The notes: generated by a model from the letters alone, not told the origin. A DNA stretch of 64,000 nt from an uncultured Thermoanaerobaculia bacterium (GCA_951812325.1 OX638294.1:2272859-2336858), one strand, 5' to 3'. Shown: positions 40,956 through 50,218, counted from the first letter of the stretch. Made by a program: numbers and translations.

Positions 40956-42161
40956 TCATGCCTGACTCCTCCTCGACGGCTTCCCCAGCAGCGCGTCGGA
41001 CACGATCTTCAGCATGATCTCCGACGTCCCCTCGAAGATCTTCGTCAGCCGCGCGTCGCGCCAGTAGCGCTCCACCGGGTAGTCCGTCGTGTAGCCGGCG
41101 CCGGCCAGGACCTGCAGCGCGTCGGAGCACACCCGCTCCGACATCTCGGCGGCGAAGTACTTCACCATCGCCGCCTCCTTGGCGGCCGAAACGCCACTGT
41201 CGATCCTGGCGCAGACGGAGTAGTTCAACTGGCGGGCCGCCTCGACCTCGGCCGCCATGTTCGCGATCTTGAAACGGATCGCCTGGAAGTCGGCAATCGG
41301 GCGCCGGAACTGGATGCGCTCCCTGGAGTACGCGATCGCCTGCTCCAGCGCGCCCTGGGCGAGGCCGATCGACCGCGCCGCGGTGTGGGCCCGGGCGCTC
41401 TCCAGCCCGCGCGCCATGCCGTAGAACGCCTGGCCCCTGGCCTCCTTCTGGCGCTTCGTGATCGGCACGCGCACGTTCTCGAAGTGAAGCTCCCAGGTCT
41501 TCCAGCCGTGGTAGCCGATCTTCGGGATCGGCGAACCGGTCACGCCCTCCGGCAGCTCGCCGGGCGGCTTCTCGATCCCGATCCCGGTCAGCGCGGCGTG
41601 GCGCTTCGTCGGATCGCCCTCCGTCCGCGCGATGACCTGGATGAAGTTCGCGCCGTCGGCGAAGGTGCACCAGTACTTGTTGCCCGTGATCACCCAGTGG
41701 TCGTCCTCCATCCGCGCCCGGCAGGTGATCGACGAGATGTCCGAGCCGACCTCCGGCTCCGACATGGCGAGCGCGCCAAGGTACTTGCCCTGTGCCATCA
41801 GCCTGATCCGCTTGACCCGCTCCTCGCCCTCGAAAGGGATCGACCGGTAGAAGCCGTTGCCGCGGGCGATGATGCTCGCCACGCTCATCCAGCCCCGCGC
41901 CAGCTCCTCGGCGACCAGGCAGTACTCGAACGCCCCCAGCCCGGCGCCGCCGTACTCCTCCGGGATCACGATGCCGAAGAAGCCCAGCTCGCCCATCTGG
42001 TCGATCAACGACTGCGGGATCGCCTCCTTCTTCGGGTCGAGCTCGTTGGCTACGGGCAGGACCTCCTTGTCCGTGAAGTCCCGCGCGATTCGGCGCAGCA
42101 TCTCCCGCTCCGGCGTCATGTAGCCGACCGTCTTCTGCGCTTCGTTCATGCCGACGTCCAC
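40956..42161 (-). CDS. acyl-CoA dehydrogenase
   Basis: FAD-dependent acyl-CoA dehydrogenase of 401 residues. Domain markers are IPEEYGGAGLGAFEYCLVAE, LGALAMSEPEVGSDISSI (FAD binding), NKYWCTFADGANFIQVIAR and QFRRPIADFQAIRFKIA. The catalytic-base region IFEGTSEIMLKIVSDALLG puts the Glu near 377. It resembles broad short-chain or glutaryl/isovaleryl-type enzymes; the substrate is not decided by sequence alone. GTG 42161 is used as start because AGGGAGG lies 10 nt upstream, with ATG five codons later as an alternative. It stands apart from the CoA genes at 62-64 kb. Confidence 0.94.
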   Translation of the reverse strand: MDVGMNEAQKTVGYMTPEREMLRRIARDFTDKEVLPVANELDPKKEAIPQSLIDQMGELGFFGIVIPEEYGGAGLGAFEYCLVAEELARGWMSVASIIARGNGFYRSIPFEGEERVKRIRLMAQGKYLGALAMSEPEVGSDISSITCRARMEDDHWVITGNKYWCTFADGANFIQVIARTEGDPTKRHAALTGIGIEKPPGELPEGVTGSPIPKIGYHGWKTWELHFENVRVPITKRQKEARGQAFYGMARGLESARAHTAARSIGLAQGALEQAIAYSRERIQFRRPIADFQAIRFKIANMAAEVEAARQLNYSVCARIDSGVSAAKEAAMVKYFAAEMSERVCSDALQVLAGAGYTTDYPVERYWRDARLTKIFEGTSEIMLKIVSDALLGKPSRRSQA

Positions 42162-42243
42162 TGCTGGTCGTCCTCCCTGGCCGAGACTGATGAGTGGCCG
42201 TTCAGCTTAGGGTGACGGGAAGCGGAGCGCAATCGTGGCGCCC

Positions 42244-42648
42244 TCAGAACGACCGGGCCAGCGCCTCTCGCGGGGTCACCGCCGGAATCGGCGACCGTAC
42301 GAAGTCCCTCACGTTCCTCGTCACGATGTACTCCGCCCCGCACGCCCGTGCGGCGGCAACCTGCATCGCATCCTCGAAGTCCGTCATCGGGAGGGAAACC
42401 GCGTAGCGGAGAGCCCCCGTATCCGCGGGCGCAACGGCCACGAAACGGATCAACTCGGCGATGAAGTCGCGAGCGTCGCCATCTCCACGCTCCGAAGTCA
42501 CCAGGCAGCAGAAGTTCGACAGGCTGTGCCACGCCACGAAAACACGACGGGACGACTGCTCGATCCGCTCGAGGAGTTCGGTAGAAGGTCCCGAGTGAGG
42601 CCTCCGATCGAGAGCGACGTCGATCAGGACGTCGGTGTCCAGCAGCAT
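42244..42648 (-). CDS. vapC: VapC-type PIN-domain ribonuclease toxin
   Basis: 134-residue PIN-domain protein. The acidic Mg2+-site residues appear in MLLDTDVLIDVALDRRP (Asp 4), a Glu in STELLERIE, and Asp in TDFEDAMQVAAARACGAEYIVTRN followed by VRDF, the usual VapC pattern. VapC toxins cleave tRNA or rRNA. Start ATG 42648 overlaps the antitoxin stop (TGATG), the normal VapBC coupling. An upstream in-frame codon would overlap the antitoxin and is rejected. The length is normal and there is no sign of decay. Confidence 0.9.
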   Translation of the reverse strand: MLLDTDVLIDVALDRRPHSGPSTELLERIEQSSRRVFVAWHSLSNFCCLVTSERGDGDARDFIAELIRFVAVAPADTGALRYAVSLPMTDFEDAMQVAAARACGAEYIVTRNVRDFVRSPIPAVTPREALARSF

Positions 42649-42869
42649 CAGAGGTACTTGCGGGCGAGCGCTGCGTAGCGGCCGTCCCCCCGCCGTGCCG
42701 GCTTGAATCGACCCCGCCACCGCGACGCAAACGAGGGTGTGTTCTCACCCGCCATCTCTCTCAGCGATACCTCGATCAGAGACGACAGCGAGACGCCCCG
42801 AGCCTGCGCGTACCGCTTGGCCCTGGGCACCAACTCACTGTCCACGGTGATTGTCAGCTTGCTCTTCAT
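42648..42869 (-). CDS. vapB: VapB-type antitoxin
   Basis: 73-residue antitoxin. The N-terminus MKSKLTITVDSELVPRAKRY followed by ARGVSLSSLIEVSLREMAG is a ribbon-helix-helix DNA-binding domain, and the basic C-terminal tail (SRWRGRFKPARRGDGRY) would wrap the toxin. ATG 42869 is preferred over an upstream codon because the RHH strand begins here. It overlaps vapC. A decayed homologue of this gene is found at 60013-60100. Confidence 0.88.
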   Translation of the reverse strand: MKSKLTITVDSELVPRAKRYAQARGVSLSSLIEVSLREMAGENTPSFASRWRGRFKPARRGDGRYAALARKYL

Positions 42870-43015
42870 CGTCTGGCCGTCGCCGCACGTCAATACGTAT
42901 GCCGAACATCGTATACGTGTAGATGCTTGACGGCAACCGAACCACCTCCCCTCCTGGAACCCGTCAAGGCAGAGCCAGGTCGCGCCCGGCTGTGACCGCC
43001 AGATGTGACGTCGGC

Positions 43016-43129
43016 TCTACCGTAGGAGAACCCATGGGGGACACAGATGGAAGCAGCAGGACGGCCAGGCTGCCGGCGAACGGCTCGGCGTCTACTGTCG
43101 GAGAACCCATGGGCGACACGGATTGGAAG
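43016..43129 (+). repeat. direct repeat in the vapB-FAH spacer
   Basis: The 333-nt spacer 42870-43202 holds no convincing gene. About 38 bp (TCTACYGTMGGAGAACCCAT and onward through GGAYTGGAAG) occur at 43016-43053 and 43091-43129, 75 bp apart, with a few differences. The repeat contains GGAGAACCCATGGG, which resembles an RBS plus ATG but leads to no protein. Confidence 0.7.
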
Positions 43130-43202
43130 TGCCCTTCAGCCGTCAGGCAATCCTCCGCGGCGCCGGACACCCGCCAGCGCCAGCGAATGCACGTGTGTCC
43201 CG

Positions 43203-44354
43203 TCAGCGTGGCGGGCGATAGGTCTCGACCGGGGGGAGCTGCGAGCCGGACAGGTCGGCCGGAACGCTCTCCTCGGCTACGACGGTGTGGGTCAGCGTGC
43301 CGATTCCCTCGATGCTGGCGCTGATCGTCTCGCCCGCCTGCAGGTACCCGGAGCCTGTCGCGCGCTGGACGCGGCCGGCGCCGGTTCCCCCGGACGTCCC
43401 GCTTTGCAGAACGTCACCGGGGAATACGGTAATGAGCGACGACGCGTACTCGATCAGCTCCGGAATGTTGTGGATCATGTCTCCCGCTCTGGCCTCCTGG
43501 ACGGTCACGCCGTCGATGACGAGGGTCTGGTGCAGGCGCTCCATCGGGTCGCCGTAGAACTCCTTCGGAACGATCCAGGGCCCGTGGGGCGCGAACGTGT
43601 CATGGCCCTTGCCGACGAACCAGTCCAGGGCGGCGCCGAAGCCGCCCGGCGGACGCCCGCCACGATCGGAGATGTCCACGGCGACCATGTAGCCGAACAC
43701 GTGGTCGTATGCACGGCTCGCGGAGATGTACTTGCCCGCGCGGCCGAAGACGATGGCCATTTCGACTTCCCATTCAATCCGGTCGCGGCCGTAAGGCATC
43801 ACGATGTCCTCGCCGCTGCCGATGATCGCGCCGCGGGTGGGCTTCAGGAAGAGATAGGGCACGCCCCGGTTCTCTTGCCTCTCCCTGGTCCGCACCTTCA
43901 GCTCCTCCTCGGTGCAGCCCTCGCACGCGTGTGTGTAGAAGTTGACCGCCGCATTCATCAGCTTGCTCGGATACAGGATCGGCGCAAGGATCCTGACGTC
44001 GTCGACATGGTGGACGCAGGCGGCGCGCGTGCCCTCCGACAGCCGGTTCCCGGCGACGAGGTCGTTGACGATCTCGTAGAGCCGGTACTTGAGGCCGTAC
44101 TCGTACCGGCCGATCAGCTCGAGCATGTCGGCCGGCATGGCGAGGCGCGGGTAGATTGAATCCAGCTCCAGCGCGGCGTTCGCCGCGCCGATGTCGACGA
44201 TCAGCGAATCCCGCAGCACGAGCCCCACGACGGCCTCCCCGTCGATCAGAAAGGTGCCGACCTTGAAGGGTTCGGCCGATTCCAAGGCCTGGGCCTGGAG
44301 CCCGGCCGGCGCCGCGAGGACCACGAGCAGGAAAGCGAGAGTAGTTGAGCGCAT
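43203..44354 (-). CDS. fumarylacetoacetate hydrolase-family protein with signal peptide
   Basis: 383 residues. An N-terminal signal peptide (MRSTTLAFLLVVLAAPAGLQ, then AQA) is followed by an FAH-fold hydrolase. Family markers are LYPSKLMNAAVNFYTHA, YLFLKPTRGAIIGSGEDIVMP and the metal site IEWEVEMAIVFG with VDISDRGG, PGDVLQSGTSGGTG and IEGIGTLTHTVV. FAH enzymes cleave C-C bonds in 1,3-diketo acids or decarboxylate oxaloacetate, normally in the cytosol. The clear leader means this one is exported, which is unusual. It is monocistronic, divergent from the defence island. The exact substrate is unknown. Confidence 0.9.
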   Translation of the reverse strand: MRSTTLAFLLVVLAAPAGLQAQALESAEPFKVGTFLIDGEAVVGLVLRDSLIVDIGAANAALELDSIYPRLAMPADMLELIGRYEYGLKYRLYEIVNDLVAGNRLSEGTRAACVHHVDDVRILAPILYPSKLMNAAVNFYTHACEGCTEEELKVRTRERQENRGVPYLFLKPTRGAIIGSGEDIVMPYGRDRIEWEVEMAIVFGRAGKYISASRAYDHVFGYMVAVDISDRGGRPPGGFGAALDWFVGKGHDTFAPHGPWIVPKEFYGDPMERLHQTLVIDGVTVQEARAGDMIHNIPELIEYASSLITVFPGDVLQSGTSGGTGAGRVQRATGSGYLQAGETISASIEGIGTLTHTVVAEESVPADLSGSQLPPVETYRPPR

Positions 44355-44666
44355 TCAGCCCTCCGTGTGAATCGAGTTCAGCGTTCCAGAATGATCGCTC
44401 GGAGGGCTGTCGTCAAGACCGGCTCGAAGCCGGCCAAGTCCAGCCGGCCGCCGACGTGATCGCGCGGCGCCGGTAGCGATAGCATGCCGACTGAGGACAG
44501 CGTCGGCGCGCTTGCAGAGGACTCGCCGTTCGACAGGATGCCGGCCCAGCCGCCGGCATGGGTGCGGAGACAGGCCGCCGAGCCCGCGGCCGGCCCCGCA
44601 GTCGCACAGCGCAATGGGGGGAGTGACCGGCGTACACCGATCCGCTACATTCCGACCGCTCCCACC
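44355..44666 (+). other. spacer between FAH gene and the hsd island
   Basis: 312 nt between divergent genes. An open frame runs into hsdM from 44484 but its 61 added codons are Pro/Ala-rich and not part of the HsdM fold. Palindromic GCCGGC stretches occur near 44420-44450. I see no consensus promoter, so the start of the island transcript is not located. Confidence 0.5.
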
Positions 44667-46781
44667 ATGGACCACAGCCAGATCGTCAGCTTCCTCTGGA
44701 GCGTCGCGGACCTGATCCGCGACACCTTCAAGCGCGGCAAGTACCAGGATGTCATCCTGCCGCTGACCGTCTTGCGCCGACTCGACTACGTGCTGGCGCC
44801 CACGAAGGCGGAGGTGCTGGCGACCCAGGCCCGGTACAAGGGCGAACTCGGGAATCTGGACGGGCTGCTACGCCGTGCCTCCGGTTTCGCGTTCTACAAC
44901 ACGTCCCCGTACGACTTCGGGAAGCTCCTCGCCGATGCGCCCGATCTCGCGAAGAACCTGCGCTCCTGGATCGCCGGCTTCAGCCCCAACATGCGCGAGG
45001 TGCTGGAGAAGTTCGACTTCGACAACACGATCTCGAAACTGGACGAATCGGGATTGCTCTTCCAGGTCCTGCAGCGGTTCGGCGACCCGAAGGTGAACCT
45101 CCACCCCGACGAGATCGACAATTTCACGATGGGCACGATCTTCGAGGAGCTCATCCGGAAGTTCAACGAGGCCCTGAACGAGAACCCCGGCGAGCACTTC
45201 ACCCCCCGGGACGTGGTCCATCTCATGGTCGACCTGATGCTGGCCGGCGACGAGGAGGACCTGCGGACGGAGGGCGCTGCGCGAAGCATCTACGACCCCT
45301 GCTGCGGCTCAGGCGGAATGCTCACGATCGCCAAGGAGCACACGACCCTCGGCGAGATTCGGGACGGCAAGCGCCTGAGCGACCCGGTCAACCCCGACGC
45401 TCACACCCACCTGTTCGGCCAGGAGGTGAACCCCGAGACCTTCGCCCTGTGCAAGTCGGACCTCTTCATGAAGTCGGAGGATGGCGGCGACGCGAAGAAA
45501 ATCCGGTTCGGAAGCACGCTCTCGAACGACCGGCACGCTGAAACCGGCTTCGACTACATGATCGCCAATCCGCCCTACGGCAAGGACTGGAAGCGCGACC
45601 AGGCCGCGGTACGGACCGAGCACGACCGGGGCGCCGCCGGCCGCTTCGCTCCGGGCCTTCCGCGGATCGGTGACGGACAACTCCTGTTCCTGCTCCACAT
45701 GCTCGCGCACACGAAGGCGCCGGCCGAAGGCGGGTCGCGGATCGCGATCATCATGAACGGCTCGCCCCTCTTCACCGGCGACGCCGGCAGCGGCGAGAGC
45801 GAGATCCGCCGTCACGTCCTCGAGAACGACCTGCTCGAGGCGCTCATCGCTCTCCCCGAGCAGCTCTTCTACAACACCGGCATCGCCACCTACGTCTGGG
45901 TGCTCACCAACCGGAAGCGGCCTGACCGCCGTGGCACGGTCCAGCTCATCGACGCGACCTCGTTCCGGGTCCCGCTGCGCAAGAGCCTGGGCGCCAAGCG
46001 CCGCGAGATTCCGTTCGAGCGGAAGGAAGACATCCTGCGGCTGTTCCGGGACTACGAGGACGGCGCCACCCGGATCGTCGTGGAGGACGGCGAGGAGCGG
46101 GAGGTCGTCGTCAGCCGCATCTACCCGACGACGCACTTCGGCTTCCGCAAGATCACCGTGGAACGGCCCCTCCGGCTCGACTTCCAGGCCAGCCCCGAGC
46201 GCATAGCCCGGCTCGATGACGTGCGCGCCTTCGCCAACCTGGCGGTTTCGCGCAAGCGGGATCCCGAAGCCAGGGCGAGGGACGAGCAGGCCGGAAAAGC
46301 GAAGCAGGCAGCGATCCGCGCCTTGCTGGAGACCCTGCCCGACCGGCTGTTCCTGGACAGGGCGGCCTTCAAAGCCGAACTGGACCGTGCGTGCCGGGCG
46401 GCCGACCTGAAGCTCGCCGCCCCCATCAGGAAGGCTGTGCTCGCCGCTCTGTCCGAGCGCAACGAGAAGGCCGGGATCTGCCGCGACCGGAAGGGCCGCC
46501 CAGAGCCCGACCCGAAGCTCCGCGACACCGAGAATGTGCCCCTCTCGGAGAGCATCGACTCGTTCTTCGAGCGCGAAGTGAAGCCCCACGTACCCGACGC
46601 CTGGATCGACCCGAACCGCAAGGACCCCCAGGACGGCGAGGTCGGGCTCGTGGGCTACGAGATCAACTTCAACCGCTACTTCTACGTGTACCGCCCGCCC
46701 CGTCCGCTGGAAGAGATCGAGTCCGACATCCGGCGGGTCGAGAAGGACATCGTGGCGATGCTGGGCGAGATGGCGGGTTGA
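44667..46781 (+). CDS. hsdM: type I restriction-modification DNA methyltransferase (M subunit)
   Basis: N6-adenine methyltransferase of a type I restriction system, 704 residues from ATG 44667. The N-terminal helical domain (MDHSQIVSFLWSVADLIRDT, then LRRLDYVLAPTK) is followed by the AdoMet motif DPCCGSGGML (210-219) and the catalytic NPPY (301-304). FLLHMLAHTK and IALPEQLFYNTGIATYVWVL follow, and a helical C-terminus (about 520-704) docks HsdS. Longer than the classical 500-residue HsdM, as in related large-form systems. A 230-nt spacer separates it from the AlbA_2 gene; the S and R genes are about 3.7 and 5.6 kb downstream. Confidence 0.95.
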   Translation: MDHSQIVSFLWSVADLIRDTFKRGKYQDVILPLTVLRRLDYVLAPTKAEVLATQARYKGELGNLDGLLRRASGFAFYNTSPYDFGKLLADAPDLAKNLRSWIAGFSPNMREVLEKFDFDNTISKLDESGLLFQVLQRFGDPKVNLHPDEIDNFTMGTIFEELIRKFNEALNENPGEHFTPRDVVHLMVDLMLAGDEEDLRTEGAARSIYDPCCGSGGMLTIAKEHTTLGEIRDGKRLSDPVNPDAHTHLFGQEVNPETFALCKSDLFMKSEDGGDAKKIRFGSTLSNDRHAETGFDYMIANPPYGKDWKRDQAAVRTEHDRGAAGRFAPGLPRIGDGQLLFLLHMLAHTKAPAEGGSRIAIIMNGSPLFTGDAGSGESEIRRHVLENDLLEALIALPEQLFYNTGIATYVWVLTNRKRPDRRGTVQLIDATSFRVPLRKSLGAKRREIPFERKEDILRLFRDYEDGATRIVVEDGEEREVVVSRIYPTTHFGFRKITVERPLRLDFQASPERIARLDDVRAFANLAVSRKRDPEARARDEQAGKAKQAAIRALLETLPDRLFLDRAAFKAELDRACRAADLKLAAPIRKAVLAALSERNEKAGICRDRKGRPEPDPKLRDTENVPLSESIDSFFEREVKPHVPDAWIDPNRKDPQDGEVGLVGYEINFNRYFYVYRPPRPLEEIESDIRRVEKDIVAMLGEMAG

Positions 46782-47011
46782 CCGCTCACGATCCGGGCCC
46801 GCGAGCACGCGGCCGGGACGACCGGAGGCGGGTCGCGTGTGGCGCGGGACGCGGCACACGGGCAGGCTCCCCGGCCGCCCTGGTTCTGGGATTGAGGCCA
46901 GCCCCGGTATGCTGTCTCGTCGCACCTTGCTGGACGGGCGCCTGACCGCTCTCGGCGGGACGCGGACTTCACCACGGGCTGCCACGACTCTTGAGCGGGG
47001 ACTCCGGGAGC

Positions 47012-48253
47012 ATGTTCGACACCCTGGAAGAGATTCGAAGGCAACTCGAGGTCAAGGAGGACGCCCGGGCAGAGTTCAAGGAGGTCGAGCTGGGCAAGCA
47101 CGGCGTCCGGTCCCCGAACACGGAGGATGTGGCCGGCGAGATGGTTGCCTTTGCGAATGCCGAGGGCGGCGTCATCTTCCTCGGTGTGGACGACGACGGC
47201 GTGGTGCGCGGCGTTCCAACCGACCGGGTGGGCGACGTGGAAGCCTGGGCGATCAACATCGCCAGCAACAACTGCGATCCCCCGATTCGTCCTGTCCTGC
47301 GAAGAGAGCGGCTGGCCGGCCCGGATGGTTCGGATCGACTCGTGGTTCTCGCGCAGATTGGACGCGGGCTGTACGTCCACGGCACAAGCGGCGGGCGCCA
47401 CCACGTTCGCGTCGGCTCGACGAAGCCACTCTTGCAAGGCGCGGCCCTGGCGCGCCTTTTTCAGGAGCGTGGACGCACCTTCGTCTTCGACGAGCAACCG
47501 GTACCGACGGCGACGATGGACGATCTTGACCGCGAAGACATGGCCGCGTTCTTCACCACAAGGCCTCCGAGGATTCCCTGGCAGGACCTGCTTCGGAACA
47601 CGCGCGTCGCGACGGCAGAGGACGGCCCGGTGGAACGCCCCACCGTCGCAGGTCTGTTGGCATTCGGCGCCAGACCCCAGGCACACCTGCCGTCAGCATT
47701 CGTGGAAGCCGCGGTCTACCGGGGACACCGCCTCACGTCGGACCACCTCGTGCATGCCGAGTCCATCAAGGGCCAGGTCCGCGACCAGATCGACGACTCG
47801 GTCGGGTTCGTCGACCGCTTCATGCTGCGGCCCGCCCGCAAGACGGCCGGCAGGACGGACTATCCCCAGTACGACATCGGCGCGGTCCACGAAGCCGTTG
47901 TGAACGCGCTGGCACACCGCGACTACTCGCTGGCTGGCGCGAAGATTCGGCTCTTTCTTTTCGCAGACAGGATGGAGCTCTACAGCCCGGGCGGACTCCC
48001 CAACACGCTGACCATCGAGACGATGCCCTACCGGGTCTTCACCCGCAATCAGCTTCTGGTCAGTTTCCTGTCGCGCACGACGAGCCGCCGAACGGGCCGG
48101 GCTTACCTCGAGTCGAGGGGAGAGGGCGTGCGCGGCATCCTGGAAGCGAGCGAGGAACATGCGGGCCGGCGGCCTGAGTACGAGCTCTTCGGAGAAGAGC
48201 TGCGCCTGACCATCTGGGCGCAACCATCGCCTCACGAAGGCAGGGCACGCTGA
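47012..48253 (+). CDS. AlbA_2 (Schlafen-like) domain protein with HATPase-type C-terminus
   Basis: About 413 residues. The N-terminal AlbA_2/Schlafen-AAA_4 domain (about 15-140) shows ARAEFKEVELGKHG, GEMVAFANAEGGVIFLGVDD and YVHGTSGGRHHVRVGSTK. The C-terminal half has AVHEAVVNALAHRDYSLAGA and ELYSPGGLPNTLTIE, the N and G boxes of a GHKL-type ATPase (HATPase_c_4). This pair of domains is common in defence islands as a regulator or effector. The HsdR gene downstream carries its own AlbA_2 domain. Start ATG 47012 follows GGGAG closely; ATG-like codons 21 nt upstream are also in frame. Confidence 0.88.
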   Translation: MFDTLEEIRRQLEVKEDARAEFKEVELGKHGVRSPNTEDVAGEMVAFANAEGGVIFLGVDDDGVVRGVPTDRVGDVEAWAINIASNNCDPPIRPVLRRERLAGPDGSDRLVVLAQIGRGLYVHGTSGGRHHVRVGSTKPLLQGAALARLFQERGRTFVFDEQPVPTATMDDLDREDMAAFFTTRPPRIPWQDLLRNTRVATAEDGPVERPTVAGLLAFGARPQAHLPSAFVEAAVYRGHRLTSDHLVHAESIKGQVRDQIDDSVGFVDRFMLRPARKTAGRTDYPQYDIGAVHEAVVNALAHRDYSLAGAKIRLFLFADRMELYSPGGLPNTLTIETMPYRVFTRNQLLVSFLSRTTSRRTGRAYLESRGEGVRGILEASEEHAGRRPEYELFGEELRLTIWAQPSPHEGRAR

Positions 48254-48325
48254 CCCGTGACGCTGGGCGCCTGACCCACGGAGACGGCGCGGTGCCGCGT
48301 GAAACGGCGATCACATGCACTGAAG

Positions 48326-48385
48326 TGTCGGCAACGGTCTTTGGATGCCGACAGTTTGACACACTAAGGCACGCTACCTTATGCT
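48326..48385 (+). promoter_or_regulatory. AbiE promoter with inverted-repeat operator
   Basis: A perfect 8-bp inverted repeat TGTCGGCA (48326-48333) / TGCCGACA (48346-48353) abuts a consensus -35 TTGACA (48356-48361) and, after 18 nt, a -10 TATGCT (48380-48385). A further TGCCGACA half-site lies inside the coding region at about 48427. AbiEi antitoxins repress their own promoters through inverted repeats. The predicted transcription start coincides with the ATG at 48392. Confidence 0.7.
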
Positions 48386-48391
48386 CTCGGC

Positions 48392-49171
48392 ATGGCCGAG
48401 GAGAAAAGCAGGCAAACGTCCTCGTTTGCCGACATTTTCGATCACGATCGGCAACCGAGTGCCGCCAGACCCGCCGGCAGACGGACCCGCTCCTCCGCCA
48501 AGGCCGTAGACGGTCTTCCGACCGCCGAGACGGAAGTTCGCCATGACGCCGACTTCCCGCTCGCCGGTGAGCGAGCCGCGGACCGGGCCGCCAGACAGCG
48601 TCTCGGCGCGAGAGCGTTCTTCCGCCAGCGCGACGCTGCCCAGCTCGGGGTCCACTCACGCCAACTGAAGCGGCTCCTGGATGCCGGTGCGGTCGAGAAG
48701 GTTGCCCGCGGGCTCTACCGGCTTGCCGACCTGGAACCCACCGAGCACTACACCCTGGCCGCCGTTTGCGCCCGGGTCCCGAACGCGATCGTCTGCCTGC
48801 TGTCCGCGCTGAGCGTCCACGGCCTCGGGACCCAGCTCCCGTGGCAGGAGTGGATCGCCATTCCGCACAAGGCCAGAGCACCTCAACTTGGCGAGCTACC
48901 GGTCAAGATCGTTCGCTTCTCCGGCGCCTCGCTCCACTATGGGGTCGTCAGGGCAACCTTCGAGGGGGTTCCGACTCGGATCACGAGCCCGGCCCGAACG
49001 GTCGTGGACTGCTTTCGCTTCCGCAGACTGGTCGGGAGAGACGTGGCGCTGGAGGCGCTTCGCGACGCCCTGCGCAACCGCAAGGCAACCGCCGACCAAA
49101 TCTGGCGGGCTGCGGAAGTCTGTCGCGCCAAGTCGCTGGTCGGTCCGGTGCTGGAGGAGCTGTCGGAATGA
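48392..49171 (+). CDS. abiEi: AbiEi-type antitoxin / transcriptional repressor
   Basis: Antitoxin of the AbiE type IV toxin-antitoxin and phage abortive-infection system, 259 residues. The winged-helix region FFRQRDAAQLGVHSRQLKRLLDAG, with VEKVARGLYRL, is the AbiEi N-terminal HTH. The middle (ALSVHGLGTQLPWQEWIAIPHKA) and VPTRITSPARTVVDCFRFR are family signatures. About 70 residues precede the HTH, rich in Arg and Ala, which is longer than usual. The ATG sits where transcription would start, suggesting a leaderless message. It overlaps abiEii by 4 nt (ATGA). It is nested inside the type I restriction locus. Confidence 0.9.
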   Translation: MAEEKSRQTSSFADIFDHDRQPSAARPAGRRTRSSAKAVDGLPTAETEVRHDADFPLAGERAADRAARQRLGARAFFRQRDAAQLGVHSRQLKRLLDAGAVEKVARGLYRLADLEPTEHYTLAAVCARVPNAIVCLLSALSVHGLGTQLPWQEWIAIPHKARAPQLGELPVKIVRFSGASLHYGVVRATFEGVPTRITSPARTVVDCFRFRRLVGRDVALEALRDALRNRKATADQIWRAAEVCRAKSLVGPVLEELSE

Positions 49172-50121
49172 CGCGCAAGGGGCCGATTCGCAACGTTCCA
49201 GCGTCCATTCACCAACGCCTGCTGAACCTTGCCCACCGCCAGGGGATTCGCTTCAATGTCCTGCTCCAGCGCTACGCAATGGAGCGGTTCCTGTACCGTC
49301 TCGCCGCCTCCAGTGAAGTAGATCGATTCACCCTGAAGGGGGCCGCTCTGTTCCAGATATGGACCGGACAGGAACTGCGACCCACCCGGGACATCGACTT
49401 TCTCGCGTCTGCACCCGAAGACCATGCGGCCCTGCGGACCTCGTTCGAAGCGATCTGCGCCGTGCCGTGCCCCCAGGACGGCGTCATCTTCGACCCGGCG
49501 ACGATGCAGATGAGCGACATCCGCAAAGAACAGCCCTACGGCGGTGTGCGGGTGCAGATGGAGGGCCGTCTCGGCCAAGCGCGACTCCACCTCCAGGTGG
49601 ACATCGGCTTCGGCGACGTGATCACGCCCGAGCGCGAGGAGCGCGACTACCCGACCCTTCTCGATCTTCCGGCCCCACGCCTGTGGACCTATCCGCGCGA
49701 GACTCTCGTGGCCGAGAAGTTCGACGCGATGGTGAGCCGGGGCATGACGAACACTCGCGTGAAAGACCTATGGGACATCGCCTGCCTCGCAAGGCGTTTC
49801 GCGTTCGACGGTGAGACCTTGCGCACCGCGATAGAGGACACGTTCCGGAGACGCCGGACACCGCTCGCGGGCGAGAGGCCAGTAGCACTGATGCGCGACT
49901 ACTACCTGGATGGCACGCGCGCGCAACGCTGGCAGGTGCTGCAGGGGCAGGTTGGCGCGTCGGCCGACGGGCCCGCCCTGCTGGTGGAAGCGGGAGAGGA
50001 ACTGCTGCGCTTCCTGGGGCCGCCATGCGACAGCATGATCGAAGGCGGCCCGTTCACGCAGGCCTGGCCCGCCGGGGGGCCTTGGCGACCGGGAACCCGC
50101 AGCCCGCGGCAATGTCCATGA
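49168..50121 (+). CDS. abiEii: AbiEii-type nucleotidyltransferase toxin
   Basis: 317-residue nucleotidyltransferase-like toxin (DUF1814). Active-site signatures are FTLKGAALFQIWTGQELRPTRDIDFL, split as residues 51-76, with Asp-x-Asp in RDIDF, and LVAEKFDAMVSRGMTNTRVKDLWD. AbiEii acts in abortive infection, and relatives add nucleotides to tRNA acceptor stems. ATG overlaps the antitoxin stop (ATGA). After about residue 290 the C-terminus is Pro/Gly-rich (GGPFTQAWPAGGPWRPGTRS) and unlike the family, perhaps an extension read into the spacer. Confidence 0.9.
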   Translation: MTRKGPIRNVPASIHQRLLNLAHRQGIRFNVLLQRYAMERFLYRLAASSEVDRFTLKGAALFQIWTGQELRPTRDIDFLASAPEDHAALRTSFEAICAVPCPQDGVIFDPATMQMSDIRKEQPYGGVRVQMEGRLGQARLHLQVDIGFGDVITPEREERDYPTLLDLPAPRLWTYPRETLVAEKFDAMVSRGMTNTRVKDLWDIACLARRFAFDGETLRTAIEDTFRRRRTPLAGERPVALMRDYYLDGTRAQRWQVLQGQVGASADGPALLVEAGEELLRFLGPPCDSMIEGGPFTQAWPAGGPWRPGTRSPRQCP

Positions 50122-50218
50122 CGCACCGACAGCCCTCAGGCGTTCGTCCTGAAAGGCGCGACCCGAAGGCACATCGGGCCGTTCTCAGTCCGAGGAACAG
50201 GGCCGACCCGGGAGCACA

